A DNA stretch of 64,000 nt, taken from contig NZ_VUOC01000001.1 in the NCBI RefSeq assembly GCF_008386695.1, forward strand, positions 1,648,347-1,712,346, written 5' to 3'. The notes beneath the pieces were generated by a model that saw only the letters and a list, made by a program, of their open reading frames with translations, was not told the origin of the DNA and searched no databases. The translations under genes were made by a program, and so were the position numbers. Numbering within the stretch: position 1 is the first letter of the stretch; each line of letters opens with the position of its first letter. This DNA is from Chitinophaga agrisoli. Its GTDB lineage: Bacteria; Bacteroidota; Bacteroidia; Chitinophagales; Chitinophagaceae. This document shows, piece after piece, positions 34,832 to 43,085 of the stretch.

Positions 34832-35713
34832 TTGCATATGCCTTCACGCCGTAAAGCTAACATACCGGTACACACTACAGATGAGCTGCACCCAACAGGC
34901 CTGCAGATCCATATTGTTGACGATAGCAACATTAAGGATGCAGACACGGTGACCAGCGCCCAGGGCATACACCGGGATGATTACTACATCTTCCTCGTAT
35001 TAAAAACCGGCGCTGGTAGTATGATGGTGGATTTTCAGTACCAGGAGCTCACCGCGCCAGGCATTTTGTTTGTACTGCCTGGCCAGGTGCATCAATATAT
35101 CAGCGCCTCCCCGGGCTCTTCCAGTTGGGTAATTGCGGCAGACAGCCTGTTGATCAGCGAGCTGTTTCAGCCCGTATTTAATGCGGAATCCCGTACCGGC
35201 CCCCTGTCCATTACACCGCAACAGCTGGAAGCCTTTAATAATACCTGCGCCCTGCTCAACTGCCAGCTGGCAAATGCACCCGCTACGCCCTATGCAAAAC
35301 CTGTTATACATGCCCTGGTGACTGCATTTGCAGGCATGGTGGCCGCCGTGTATACGGAGCATGCCGGCCGCGGTAAACAAGGCCAGCGCGGCGCTGCCAT
35401 CACCAGCGATTTCCGGCAGCTGCTCACCGCCAGTTACAAAACCATGAAAAGTCCGGTGGACTATGCCCGGAAAATGAACCTCTCCCTCTCTTACCTCAAC
35501 GAAATGGTAAAGGCCCATACAGGCTTCCCCGTCAGCTACTGGATCCAGCAGGAAAGCATGCTGGAAGCCCGGCGCCTGCTGTATTACACACAACTAAGCA
35601 TCAAAGAGGTGGCCTATGACCTGGGCTACGATGATCCCACCTATTTCTCCCGCCTGTTTAAAAAAGTGGTCAGCCTCAGCCCCGGCGATTACCGCAAGCG
35701 ATACCGCGAATAG
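34832..35713 (+). CDS. AraC-family regulator next to a siderophore-interacting protein
   Basis: A 293-residue regulator with a cupin-like N-terminal half (DDYYIFLVLKTGAGSMMVDFQYQELTAPGILFVLPGQVHQYI) and a C-terminal AraC domain (SPVDYARKMNLSLSYLNEMVKAHTG; LSIKEVAYDLGYDDPTYFSRLFKKVV, SPGDYRKRY). The gene for a siderophore-interacting reductase begins 75 bp downstream on the same strand. This pairing suggests control of a flavin reductase, perhaps in iron use, but the signal is unknown. The start at 34832 is followed by a second ATG two codons on; either is possible. Confidence 0.9.
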   Translation: MHMPSRRKANIPVHTTDELHPTGLQIHIVDDSNIKDADTVTSAQGIHRDDYYIFLVLKTGAGSMMVDFQYQELTAPGILFVLPGQVHQYISASPGSSSWVIAADSLLISELFQPVFNAESRTGPLSITPQQLEAFNNTCALLNCQLANAPATPYAKPVIHALVTAFAGMVAAVYTEHAGRGKQGQRGAAITSDFRQLLTASYKTMKSPVDYARKMNLSLSYLNEMVKAHTGFPVSYWIQQESMLEARRLLYYTQLSIKEVAYDLGYDDPTYFSRLFKKVVSLSPGDYRKRYRE

Positions 35714-35788
35714 TCCAGCTTTTGCCATGTATTGTCTATTCCCGGCGGCGGAATGATTCGTTGCTTTGCAGACTAAACCGCCTTCTTT

Positions 35789-36505
35789 ATGGGAAACACA
35801 ATACAGGTAATAAAACAAAAAACAATAGCGCGCATCGCGCAGCGAAGGTCTAAGACCGCCAGCGTACTGGCAGTACGGACCTGGGAGCCGGAGGGGATGA
35901 TAGAGGTGGATGTACACCTGCCGGATACGGATATGAGCCGGTGGACAAACGCCCAGCATATAGATATAGCCGTGGCAGAAGGAGTGTACCGGGACTATAC
36001 GCCTTTTGGCTGGGATGCCGGTACCGCTACCTGCACACTGCTCATAGAAACCGGGCATAATGGCGCCGGTACCCGTTGGGCGCAAAAGCTACAGCCAGGG
36101 GATAGTTTCTCCTACCTGGGGGTAGGGGCCACCTCACACCGGCCCGCGGCAGGGGCGCCGCTTGTCTTTCTGGGTGATGAAAGCAGCATTGCGCACTTCC
36201 TTGCACTACGGCAGCTGGCGGCACAATCCCAGTCCATAAGCGGGGCCATTGCATTTACCCACGCTTCGCACCGGGAGCTGTTCCATACCTGCTGTTATGA
36301 GCTGCAGAACATATGCCCCGTTAGCAAAACAGGCAGCAATGGTACGGCGGCGTTGTTGGAATGGGCCGCCGCACAAAGCTTTAACAGTGATACCGTCTTT
36401 TACCTGGCAGGCCAGGTGCAGGCCGTCCTTCGGCTCCGGCAATGGCTCAAGGCAAAAGGGTACAGTGGTAGTGGTCAGGTAAAGGCCCAGGGATTCTGGA
36501 AATAA
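35789..36505 (+). CDS. Siderophore-interacting FAD-dependent reductase
   Basis: A 238-residue cytoplasmic flavoprotein of the SIP family, which uses NAD(P)H to reduce ferric siderophores and release iron. Seen: FAD-binding RDYTPF motif (near residue 69-74), GAGTRWAQKLQPGDSF (~91-106), nucleotide-binding FLGDESSIAHFLALR (~127-141), and the C-terminal signature VKAQGFWK, where family members carry an xxYWRxG or GFWK-type end. Length fits. It follows an AraC gene and has no siderophore receptor nearby. An imperfect stem-loop follows the gene. Confidence 0.88.
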   Translation: MGNTIQVIKQKTIARIAQRRSKTASVLAVRTWEPEGMIEVDVHLPDTDMSRWTNAQHIDIAVAEGVYRDYTPFGWDAGTATCTLLIETGHNGAGTRWAQKLQPGDSFSYLGVGATSHRPAAGAPLVFLGDESSIAHFLALRQLAAQSQSISGAIAFTHASHRELFHTCCYELQNICPVSKTGSNGTAALLEWAAAQSFNSDTVFYLAGQVQAVLRLRQWLKAKGYSGSGQVKAQGFWK

Positions 36506-36520
36506 CCGCGCCAATAGTAA

Positions 36521-36576
36521 TAGCCGTTAGCATGTTGTGTAATGATACGTATAACATTACACCATACTAACGGCTA
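36521..36576. repeat. Long imperfect stem-loop of the GCTAA-rich family
   Basis: Outer arms tagccgttag (36521-36530) and ctaacggcta (36567-36576) are perfect complements; inner arms gtgtaatg (36537-36544) and cattacac (36555-36562) also pair. No T-run follows, so it is not a classical terminator. The outer arms match a dispersed family found elsewhere in the window. Confidence 0.75.
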
Positions 36577-36640
36577 ACAACTATGACTAACGACTATTGT
36601 TTGTTAAAGAGAGATGATCAAAATATATCAGCAGCGCTTA

Positions 36641-38050
36641 TTACTTCCTGTAACCGGTAACGCCCAGGGGAGAACCGGCTTTAGGCAGGCAGTAATTGGT
36701 GATATCTATCAGCGCAGCGGTAACAGTGGCGATCTTCTTGTTGGCCAGTGCACCGGTGCCTTCTTTGTAGGTACCACCACCTTCTGTATAGATATAAGCC
36801 CTGGATTCTACAACACCACCGGCTACCCTGGGTTGGATCAGGGCATTGTCGTTAATGGTCTGCGGTAATACCATGCGGCCATCATAACCGTTGATACGGA
36901 TGCTGTTGCCACCGGTACGCAGTACGGTGTTGTTAGAGATCACGATCTGTGCGTTGTCTATACCACGCAGGCTGATGCCGTCATGAGCGCCCTTGTTATC
37001 ACGGAACAGGTTGTTATAGATAACGTGCTGAGCGCTGCCATAACCGGAACCGTAGAACTGCAGCAGCTCACCCCAGCCATCATGTACGTAGTTATCGTGC
37101 ACGTTGGTGTTGGTGGTACGGCCGCCTATCAGGATACCGCCATTATGGGAAGGATTCTGGTTAGTAGCCCAGTTCCTTACTTCATTTTTGTAAACTTCCA
37201 ATCCGTCAATAGCGGCAGTCTGGATACCGTCCCCACCACCGTCATGTACCAGGTTGTTGTAGATCTTCACGTTCTTCCATTTGATAGGCTGCACATATTT
37301 GTGGCCCGCAACAAACTGTGAAGGATCTCCGTAGAAAGACAGGTTGGTGTTCAGATCCAGGTAAGTAGCCGTATGGCCAATGTAGAAGGCCTCATTCTGG
37401 TTACCGGTAACCTCTACATCATGGATGCTCAGGTTATTCATGTAAGAATTGGGATGCCAGGTGCTGGGATCATTTGCCAGCGGATCTGTTTTAGCCCAGA
37501 TACCAGTACCACCATTGGTGATAGTGATGTTCTTTACTTCAAAATTGTCCGTGTGGTCAGCCAGGATCAGGTCAAAATAGGCCTGACGGGCAGACTGCGT
37601 AGAGCCAGTGATCTTGAATTGCGTTTTGCTGGTTTCGCCACCCAGTTTAATGTACTGACAGTTCTCGAAACGAAGCGCTTCGGCATAAGCGCCACTGCCC
37701 CAGGCCGGATTACCAATGGTGGTTACCGCGCCGCTCGGGTTCTTGATGATGATGGGAGAGGCTGATGTACCTTTCAGATTGTAAAAATAAACCGCTTTAA
37801 AAGTGCCCTTCAGGTTGATCACATCTCCCGGTTTGTAATAACCGTTCTTGTTATCAACACTCAGGTGACCGTAAGCGTCCGCTACCAGTGTGAATTGGCG
37901 GCCGGAAAGGGCCTCAGTTTTTGCAGAATCGCCTGCCGCATCGGCAAGGTTTCCTACATCATTCTTTTTACAGCTGGTGATCAATAGTGCAGCGGAGGCC
38001 GCTAAGGTTAGACATAGTTTTACTGCATGCTGGTTTTTAAAGACTCTCAT
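36641..38050 (-). CDS. Right-handed beta-helix lipoprotein (lyase-like), copy 1
   Basis: A 469-residue protein from the ATG at 38050 (MRVFKNQHAV); the frame is open 57 bp further with a poor N-terminus. Lipoprotein signal with lipobox LLITSC. The rest is a parallel beta-helix of the pectate-lyase/PL6-like type: repeated short strands with Asn ladders (FEVKNITITNGGTGIWAKT, NVKIYNNLVHDGGGDGIQT, NGGILIGGRTTNTNVHDNYVHDGWGELLQFYG). No catalytic signature of a named lyase family is certain. It follows a close paralogue in tandem (38430-39827), from which it is separated by 379 bp. Expected at the cell surface or in the periplasm, acting on or binding polysaccharide. Confidence 0.8.
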   Translation of the reverse strand: MRVFKNQHAVKLCLTLAASAALLITSCKKNDVGNLADAAGDSAKTEALSGRQFTLVADAYGHLSVDNKNGYYKPGDVINLKGTFKAVYFYNLKGTSASPIIIKNPSGAVTTIGNPAWGSGAYAEALRFENCQYIKLGGETSKTQFKITGSTQSARQAYFDLILADHTDNFEVKNITITNGGTGIWAKTDPLANDPSTWHPNSYMNNLSIHDVEVTGNQNEAFYIGHTATYLDLNTNLSFYGDPSQFVAGHKYVQPIKWKNVKIYNNLVHDGGGDGIQTAAIDGLEVYKNEVRNWATNQNPSHNGGILIGGRTTNTNVHDNYVHDGWGELLQFYGSGYGSAQHVIYNNLFRDNKGAHDGISLRGIDNAQIVISNNTVLRTGGNSIRINGYDGRMVLPQTINDNALIQPRVAGGVVESRAYIYTEGGGTYKEGTGALANKKIATVTAALIDITNYCLPKAGSPLGVTGYRK

Positions 38051-38429
38051 GGCTTTTCTTATTATATGGTTTAAATGTTTAAGAAAGCAACAGTGTAAAC
38101 ATGACAAGGAATCATGTACACATGGCTGTTATGGCATAGTACACTTGGGCATAGGCAATAAAATGATGCATCGGTTTTTTGTCTCCCCAAATAATGACTG
38201 CAAAAAAACGGAACTTATTTTGAATTATTATCTTCTCTTCGTTGATGGGTGGGCGTTTGAGAGGAAATATAAACGTAATAATGATCGCAATAGCTGCGAA
38301 ATTAGGGTGCTAACAAAATAAACATAAGAAAGTAGTGAATGACTATTTAGTATATATATAAAAAAAGCTAAACCTTAAAAAAAGTTAAAATTTTTTTCTT
38401 GTTTGAAATACCGGATAAATTACAGGGAC
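38051..38429. other. Intergenic region between the two beta-helix genes
   Basis: AT-rich spacer of 379 bp with no credible gene. It includes a run of A- and T-tracts at 38355-38402 just past the stop of the upstream paralogue and the presumed promoter of copy 1 near its ATG. No similarity to the upstream region of copy 2 was seen. Confidence 0.5.
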
Positions 38430-39827
38430 TTACCAACCGTTTTTACGGAAGCCGCAAGAGCCAAGCGGGGAGCCGCTTTGCGGCTGATAGAAGTTGTTTG
38501 TATCCACTTCTGCGGCGGATACCGTTGTAAGCTTGGTATTAGACTCATTACCGTTGCCTTCTATCACCACAGCGCCGCCCTCCGTATAGATATAAGCATT
38601 AGGATACATGGGCGTGCCGTTGTTACGGGGCTGCAGCAACGCGTTGTTATTGGCCACCTGTGGCGCCGTCATGCCCCTGTAGCCGCTCACACGGATGCAG
38701 TTGCCGCCTGTTTTAGCCACCGTATTATTGGTGATCTGGATCACAGCATTGTCAGTGCCCCGCAGGCTCAGGCCATCATTGCCTTCCTGGTTATCCCGGA
38801 ACAGGTTATTGTTGATGATATGTTTTGCGCCATTCTCACCAGAGCCATAAAACTGTAGCAATTCTCCCCAACCATCATGCACATAATTGTCGTGCGTGTT
38901 GGTATTGGTAGTACGGCCGCCTATCAGGATCCCGCCGTTATGTGAGGGATTATGCTGCTTTGCCCAGTTGGTCACTTCGTTGTTATATACCTCCAGCCCG
39001 TCAATAGCGGAGGTCTGTATACCATCTGCCCCTATATCATGCACATAGTTATTGTAGATCTTCACATTCCGCCACTTAATAGGCTGCACATACTCGTGCC
39101 CCGCTACAAATTTGGACGGATCATCGTAAAAAGAAAGATTGGCCGTAAGGTCCCAGTAAGTGGCCGTATGGCCTATGTACATAGCTTCATTATGTGTGCC
39201 GCTTATCTCCACATGATGTATGGACAGGTTCTCCATCATCGTATTGGGATACCAGGTAGCCTGATCTGCCTTCACAGGGTCCGTTTTGGCCCATATGCCC
39301 GTACCGCCGCCTGTAATGGTAATGTGACGGATCTCGATATTGTCTGTACGGTTCCGCAGGATCAGGTCAAAATAGGCGGGGTTGCCGCGCTGCGTAGAGC
39401 CATTGATCAGGAACTTGCCCTTGTTTTCATCACTGCCTATCTTCAGGTAATGACAGTTCGTAAAGCTCAGCGCTTCTGCCCAGGAGCCGCCATTCCAGCC
39501 CGGGTTGCCAATAGTGGTGATATGCCCGGTAGGATTTTTGATAGTAATGGGAGCGGAGGCGCTGCCGCTCAGGTTCGTGAAATATACCGCCGTGAAATTG
39601 CCCTGCAGGAGCAGCACATCACCCGGCTTATAGAACTTTTTACTGTTGTCAACATTCAGATGCCCATTGGAGTCAGGGGTTAAAGTATACGTTTTACTGG
39701 CGGCCGGTGGCTCATTGTTGATGTTTGGTATAATTTCGCCTTTACAACTGAGAACAAGAATGGCAAGGGTAGTGAGCATTAACATATATGAATGCTTGAA
39801 TTGATATTGAGCGTTGGATGATTTCAT
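38430..39827 (-). CDS. Right-handed beta-helix lipoprotein (lyase-like), copy 2
   Basis: A 465-residue paralogue of the downstream gene. It starts at the ATG at 39827 (MKSSNAQYQF), with lipobox ILVLSC, and has the same order of segments: VDNSKKFYKPGDVLLLQGNF, IEIRHITITGGGTGIWAKTD, GILIGGRTTNTNTHDNYVHDG, LLQFYGSG and a matching SPLG(S/V)xGFRK-type end. The two are similar along their full length, pointing to a tandem duplication followed by divergence. Copy 2 is divergent from the TIM-barrel lipoprotein gene at 40002. Together the three look like an uncharacterised polysaccharide-processing cluster without SusC/SusD. Confidence 0.8.
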   Translation of the reverse strand: MKSSNAQYQFKHSYMLMLTTLAILVLSCKGEIIPNINNEPPAASKTYTLTPDSNGHLNVDNSKKFYKPGDVLLLQGNFTAVYFTNLSGSASAPITIKNPTGHITTIGNPGWNGGSWAEALSFTNCHYLKIGSDENKGKFLINGSTQRGNPAYFDLILRNRTDNIEIRHITITGGGTGIWAKTDPVKADQATWYPNTMMENLSIHHVEISGTHNEAMYIGHTATYWDLTANLSFYDDPSKFVAGHEYVQPIKWRNVKIYNNYVHDIGADGIQTSAIDGLEVYNNEVTNWAKQHNPSHNGGILIGGRTTNTNTHDNYVHDGWGELLQFYGSGENGAKHIINNNLFRDNQEGNDGLSLRGTDNAVIQITNNTVAKTGGNCIRVSGYRGMTAPQVANNNALLQPRNNGTPMYPNAYIYTEGGAVVIEGNGNESNTKLTTVSAAEVDTNNFYQPQSGSPLGSCGFRKNGW

Positions 39828-40001
39828 GGCAAGAGATTTTTCACTGTTTCCAAATGTCACTGGCCTCAGGTAAATGAATACATCCTTGCTGGTACCGTAA
39901 AAATACGAGGTTTATAGCAGCTAAAGCTTCACCGTCACTATTTTTTCTGATAGCTGTAATACCTGCGCCGCTAAATCGTTATATTTATATACAACTAATA
40001 T

Positions 40002-41129
40002 ATGAGGAAATTTGTATACCTGTGCCGGTTGCTGGCCCTGGTCTTGTGCCTGGCCGCCTGCGATAAGCAGGACGAGCAGGATTCCTCCCTGGCTACCCGC
40101 GCTTTTTATATGGGAGTTACTCCCTGGCCGGCGGACTTTACCGCCCAGGCAGCTGTGGATGCCTACCGCTTCGTAAATGATCATTGCGATCTCATATCGC
40201 ATCATTTCGATGAGGGCATTCCCTACGAGGCAGTCCTCAAGGGCCTTACCCTGCCGGAAGCCTTCCTCAAAGATGTAGCCTTCCGCAAAACCAGCACGCC
40301 GCCTGGCAAAACCGTTTTGCTCAGCGTAGCGCCCCTGAACAGCACCCGCCACGAAAAAGCGGCCTACTACGCGCAGGAGGCCCCGGCAAAAACAGTGATC
40401 AGCCACTGGAATGCCCTGGCTTTCAATGATCCTCAAATGGTAGATGCCTATGTGAATTATGTGAGCTTCCTTATAGAGCAGCTGGAGCCCTCCTTTGTGA
40501 ACTACGGCGTAGAAAGTAATGAAATGAGCTGGGCGCCGGATAAATTCGCCCAATACAAGGATTTCCTCGCTAAGGTCTACACCCGGCTAAAAAACCGCTA
40601 TCCCGCCATTCCCTTTTTCGTAAGCTTTATAGTGAATGACTCCCCGCAGTCCATGGCCTATGCCAGCGAACTGCTGGCCTCCACGGATTATGTGGCCCTG
40701 AGCGCATACCCTTATATATTTGCGAAAAGCAGCGCCGGCGGTAATACAGATCCCGCCCTGCTGCCTTCGGACTATTTTACCCGTTACATTAACCTGGCCC
40801 CCAATAAACCCTGGGGTTTTGCAGAAACCGGCTACGCGGCAGAGAACCTTTCCATACCGGCCCTCAGCATCCAGCGCCAGGGCACAGCGGTTTGGCAGCA
40901 GCAATACCTGGATAAGATCTGCCAGCTCTGTCAGGATAAAGGAGCAGATTTCGTCGTTTGGTTCTGCCATCAGGATTATAATGCAGGAAATGCACGGCTA
41001 AGATCAACCGGCGTATACCAGGATATTTTTGGCTTATGGCAGGATACCGGCCTCAAAGATGAAACAGCAAAAGAACGCCCGGCCTACCAGGTATGGTTGC
41101 AGTGGATGCAGAAAGCACGTAAGCGATAA
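40002..41129 (+). CDS. TIM-barrel glycoside-hydrolase-like lipoprotein (clan GH-A type)
   Basis: A 375-residue lipoprotein (MRKFVYLCRLLALVLCLAAC, Cys20). The mature protein begins with AFYMGVTPWPADFT, then beta/alpha units. SFVNYGVESNEMSW (~165-178) has an acid after the fourth strand and WGFAETGYAAE (~272-282) a Glu at the expected nucleophile position, the layout of clan GH-A enzymes such as GH53. I cannot name the family. It stands divergent from two beta-helix lipoproteins, so a role in plant or algal polysaccharide breakdown is reasonable inference. Confidence 0.65.
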   Translation: MRKFVYLCRLLALVLCLAACDKQDEQDSSLATRAFYMGVTPWPADFTAQAAVDAYRFVNDHCDLISHHFDEGIPYEAVLKGLTLPEAFLKDVAFRKTSTPPGKTVLLSVAPLNSTRHEKAAYYAQEAPAKTVISHWNALAFNDPQMVDAYVNYVSFLIEQLEPSFVNYGVESNEMSWAPDKFAQYKDFLAKVYTRLKNRYPAIPFFVSFIVNDSPQSMAYASELLASTDYVALSAYPYIFAKSSAGGNTDPALLPSDYFTRYINLAPNKPWGFAETGYAAENLSIPALSIQRQGTAVWQQQYLDKICQLCQDKGADFVVWFCHQDYNAGNARLRSTGVYQDIFGLWQDTGLKDETAKERPAYQVWLQWMQKARKR

Positions 41130-41250
41130 GGAAGGCGGCTGCGTTTTGCCTCCTGCCCAACCTTGCCAACATCGCCAGCCTATTTTAAGCCTCCTATTAC
41201 AAACGTCAGCGTCCGTTCCAATAAGCTTGCCTGTCCAACTCTTTATACAA

Positions 41251-41355
41251 CCTCCTTCACTCCAACAAGCCTTCGTCAAACGCCATCATATAGCCTCCTT
41301 CACTCCAGCAGGCCCTCGCCAGCCTCCTTCACCAACCTCCTTCACTCCAACAAGC
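41251..41355. repeat. Cluster of CCTCCTTCACTCC direct repeats
   Basis: Copies at 41251, 41294 and 41336 share CCTCCTTCACTCCA(A/G)CA(A/G)GCC; a shortened copy is at 41323. Spacing is irregular (43, 29 and 13 bp), so this is neither a CRISPR nor a clean tandem array. Confidence 0.75.
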
Positions 41356-41389
41356 CCGCTCGTTAAACAGCCCTTCAAAATACTGCAAC

Positions 41390-41424
41390 AAAAAAAGGGC
41401 GTATCTTTCGATACACCCTTTTCT
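41390..41424 (-). terminator. Terminator after tRNA-Ala
   Basis: gggcgtatc (41397-41405), loop tttc, gatacaccc (41410-41418) with one mismatch; on the minus strand it is followed by a T-run (A-run at 41390-41396). Confidence 0.8.
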
Positions 41425-41430
41425 CTTCGG

Positions 41431-41503
41431 TGGAGGATATCGGACTCGAACCGATCACCTCAAACATGCCATGCTTGCGCTCTACCAGATGAGCTAATCC
41501 CCC
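41431..41503 (-). tRNA. tRNA-Ala (anticodon GGC)
   Basis: Minus-strand molecule begins GGGGGATTAGCTCATCTGG, D-arm GCTC/GAGC, anticodon arm CAAGC-ATGGCAT-GTTTG with anticodon GGC, T-arm ATCGG-TTCGAGT-CCGAT, acceptor ends GGGGGAT and ATCCTCC pairing with one G-T. Length 73 nt; CCA not encoded. Confidence 0.95.
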
Positions 41504-41575
41504 ATCTCCAACAATTGCCAACTGGCTTTTGCGGAGTGCAAATTTATACTTTTTTCACAAAAACCAAGCACTCCA

Positions 41576-41992
41576 CTAAAAATCTTTGAAAATTTCTCCT
41601 ACCGTTTCTTTAAGATCCTTTGCCAGCAAGGGCTTGCGAAGCAATTTAATCACCAGTGGATTGGCGTTTGTACGGTTAATATCCCCATGATCCAGCGATG
41701 ATGATACCATAATGATATGGCACTGCGATTTGATCTTATGCGGATAATTGTCAAATGCCTGCAAAAACTCAAACCCGTCCATCTCCGGCATCTGTATATC
41801 CAGCAGGATGATAGTAGGCGGTATACGGTGCAGCGTAATGTTCGAAGAAAGGAACTCCAGCGCCTTATTGGCATTGCTGAAAGAAAGTACGGTCCTGCTG
41901 ATCTGCTGAAGGCTGATCAGTCGCTCATGCAACAAGAGATCTATCTCATTATCGTCGATCAATATTACGCGTAAATCAGGAATCGAAATCAT
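41576..41992 (-). CDS. Single-domain response regulator (CheY-like)
   Basis: A 138-residue receiver with no output domain. Acidic pair IDDNE (near 12-16), phospho-acceptor Asp65 in IILLDIQMPEMDG, Ser in IIMVSSSLD and Lys in LLRKPLLAKDL. The start overlaps the stop of the upstream receiver-kinase gene by 17 bp, so the two are coupled. It is the last gene of the five-gene operon that starts at 47115. A phosphorelay role as an intermediate or protein-interaction output is inferred. Confidence 0.92.
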   Translation of the reverse strand: MISIPDLRVILIDDNEIDLLLHERLISLQQISRTVLSFSNANKALEFLSSNITLHRIPPTIILLDIQMPEMDGFEFLQAFDNYPHKIKSQCHIIMVSSSLDHGDINRTNANPLVIKLLRKPLLAKDLKETVGEIFKDF

Positions 41993-43073
41993 TTCTGTTG
42001 GGAATAGTTATTTCAAACTGCGTACCTTCTCCGTATTTGGATTCAACACTGATCGTACCACCGATCTTATTCAGCGCCTCCTTTACAATATACAAACCTA
42101 TCCCGCTTCCCGGCTTATTATTATTCTTGGAGCGGAAAAACATTTTAAAGATATTGTTCAGGTGCTCGCTCAATATGCCTATCCCGTTATCCTCTATCCA
42201 TATGCTGGCTTTATGAGGTTCCACCTTCACCGTAAGGTTTACCTTGGGATTGGCTTCATCGGGCTTCTGATATTTAACAGCGTTGGATATGAGGTTGTTT
42301 AAAATTACGCTGATGCGGAAGGTATCTCCCTTAAAATCCACCGGCTGGTCTATATTCAGCAGAAACTCTATCGCCGTATTCTGGGGCTTAAAAGCGGCAA
42401 TGCATTCCTGTAAAAGACTGTCAAACTGGATCTTCTCATACTCCACATCCAGGCGGGAATTACGGTAATATTCAATGATCTTCTGTATAAACCCATCCAG
42501 CTTCAGCACGCAGGATTCAATCATATCCACATAACCATTCGGGTCCTTTACAGAATTATCAAGCCGGGTAAGGTTGATGATCCCCAGCACAGACATTAGC
42601 GGAGAGCGCAGATCATGGGAAGTAGAGTAAATGAAACGGTTCAGCTCATCATTCGTCTTCTCCAGTTCAGATATCTTTTCCTTGAGCTGCTTCCGCGCCT
42701 GGTACATCTCAAAGGCATTATTAATGGTATTGTGCAGCTCATACTCGTCCCAGGGCTTCTTTACATAGGAAAAGATATGGCCTTTGTTAATGGCTTCAAT
42801 AATATCCTCTACATCGGTATAACCGGTCATCAGTATACGGATGGGGTCTGGCAGCTGGTCCTTGATCTCATAAAAGAAATCAACGCCGGTGGACACAGGC
42901 ATCTTCTGGTCTGCAATAATGATATGTACATCAATGCTCTTTAACAACAGCTTACCCTCCTGTGCGGAGCTCGCCGTGTATATTTCATAACTTCTTCTGA
43001 AACTGGCCCGGAAAGCGTTGAGGTTATGAATCTCGTCATCAATGTACAATATCCTGATACGGTTTTCTTTCAT
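41976..43073 (-). CDS. Response regulator-histidine kinase hybrid (REC-HisKA-HATPase)
   Basis: A 365-residue cytoplasmic protein. Receiver at residues 1-120 (IDDE 11-14; Asp55 in IIADQKMP; Lys in YVKKPWDE), a short coiled coil (~125-148, KQLKEKISELEKTNDELN), the HisKA box with His153 in STSHDLRSPL, and an ATPase with LISNAVKYQ (N box), DNGIGI (G1) and GSGIGLYIVKEAL (G2). The RpfG-like KKPWDEYEL end of the receiver is common in this architecture. It follows the membrane kinase by 12 bp and overlaps the lone receiver. It likely takes phosphate from the 7TMR-DISM kinase and passes it on. Confidence 0.92.
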   Translation of the reverse strand: MKENRIRILYIDDEIHNLNAFRASFRRSYEIYTASSAQEGKLLLKSIDVHIIIADQKMPVSTGVDFFYEIKDQLPDPIRILMTGYTDVEDIIEAINKGHIFSYVKKPWDEYELHNTINNAFEMYQARKQLKEKISELEKTNDELNRFIYSTSHDLRSPLMSVLGIINLTRLDNSVKDPNGYVDMIESCVLKLDGFIQKIIEYYRNSRLDVEYEKIQFDSLLQECIAAFKPQNTAIEFLLNIDQPVDFKGDTFRISVILNNLISNAVKYQKPDEANPKVNLTVKVEPHKASIWIEDNGIGILSEHLNNIFKMFFRSKNNNKPGSGIGLYIVKEALNKIGGTISVESKYGEGTQFEITIPNRNDFDS

Positions 43074-43085
43074 TCAGGGATTATA

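Larger units (their letters stand above)
41130..41575. other. Intergenic region with short repeats and tRNA-Ala
   Basis: Contains four full or partial copies of CCTCCTTCACTCCAACAAGC (starting at 41251, 41294, 41323 and 41336), then the tRNA terminator and tRNA-Ala. A frame running through it (41029-41589) gives low-complexity Pro/Ser/Thr sequence and is not a gene. Confidence 0.6.

Noticed and set aside
36521-36576. Terminator after the siderophore-interacting reductase
   Set aside because: The stem-loop is long but has no T-run on either side, so it was listed as a repeat instead.
41029-41589. 186-codon frame crossing the repeat cluster and tRNA-Ala
   Set aside because: It overlaps a real gene, a repeat cluster, a terminator and a tRNA, and its product is low-complexity.
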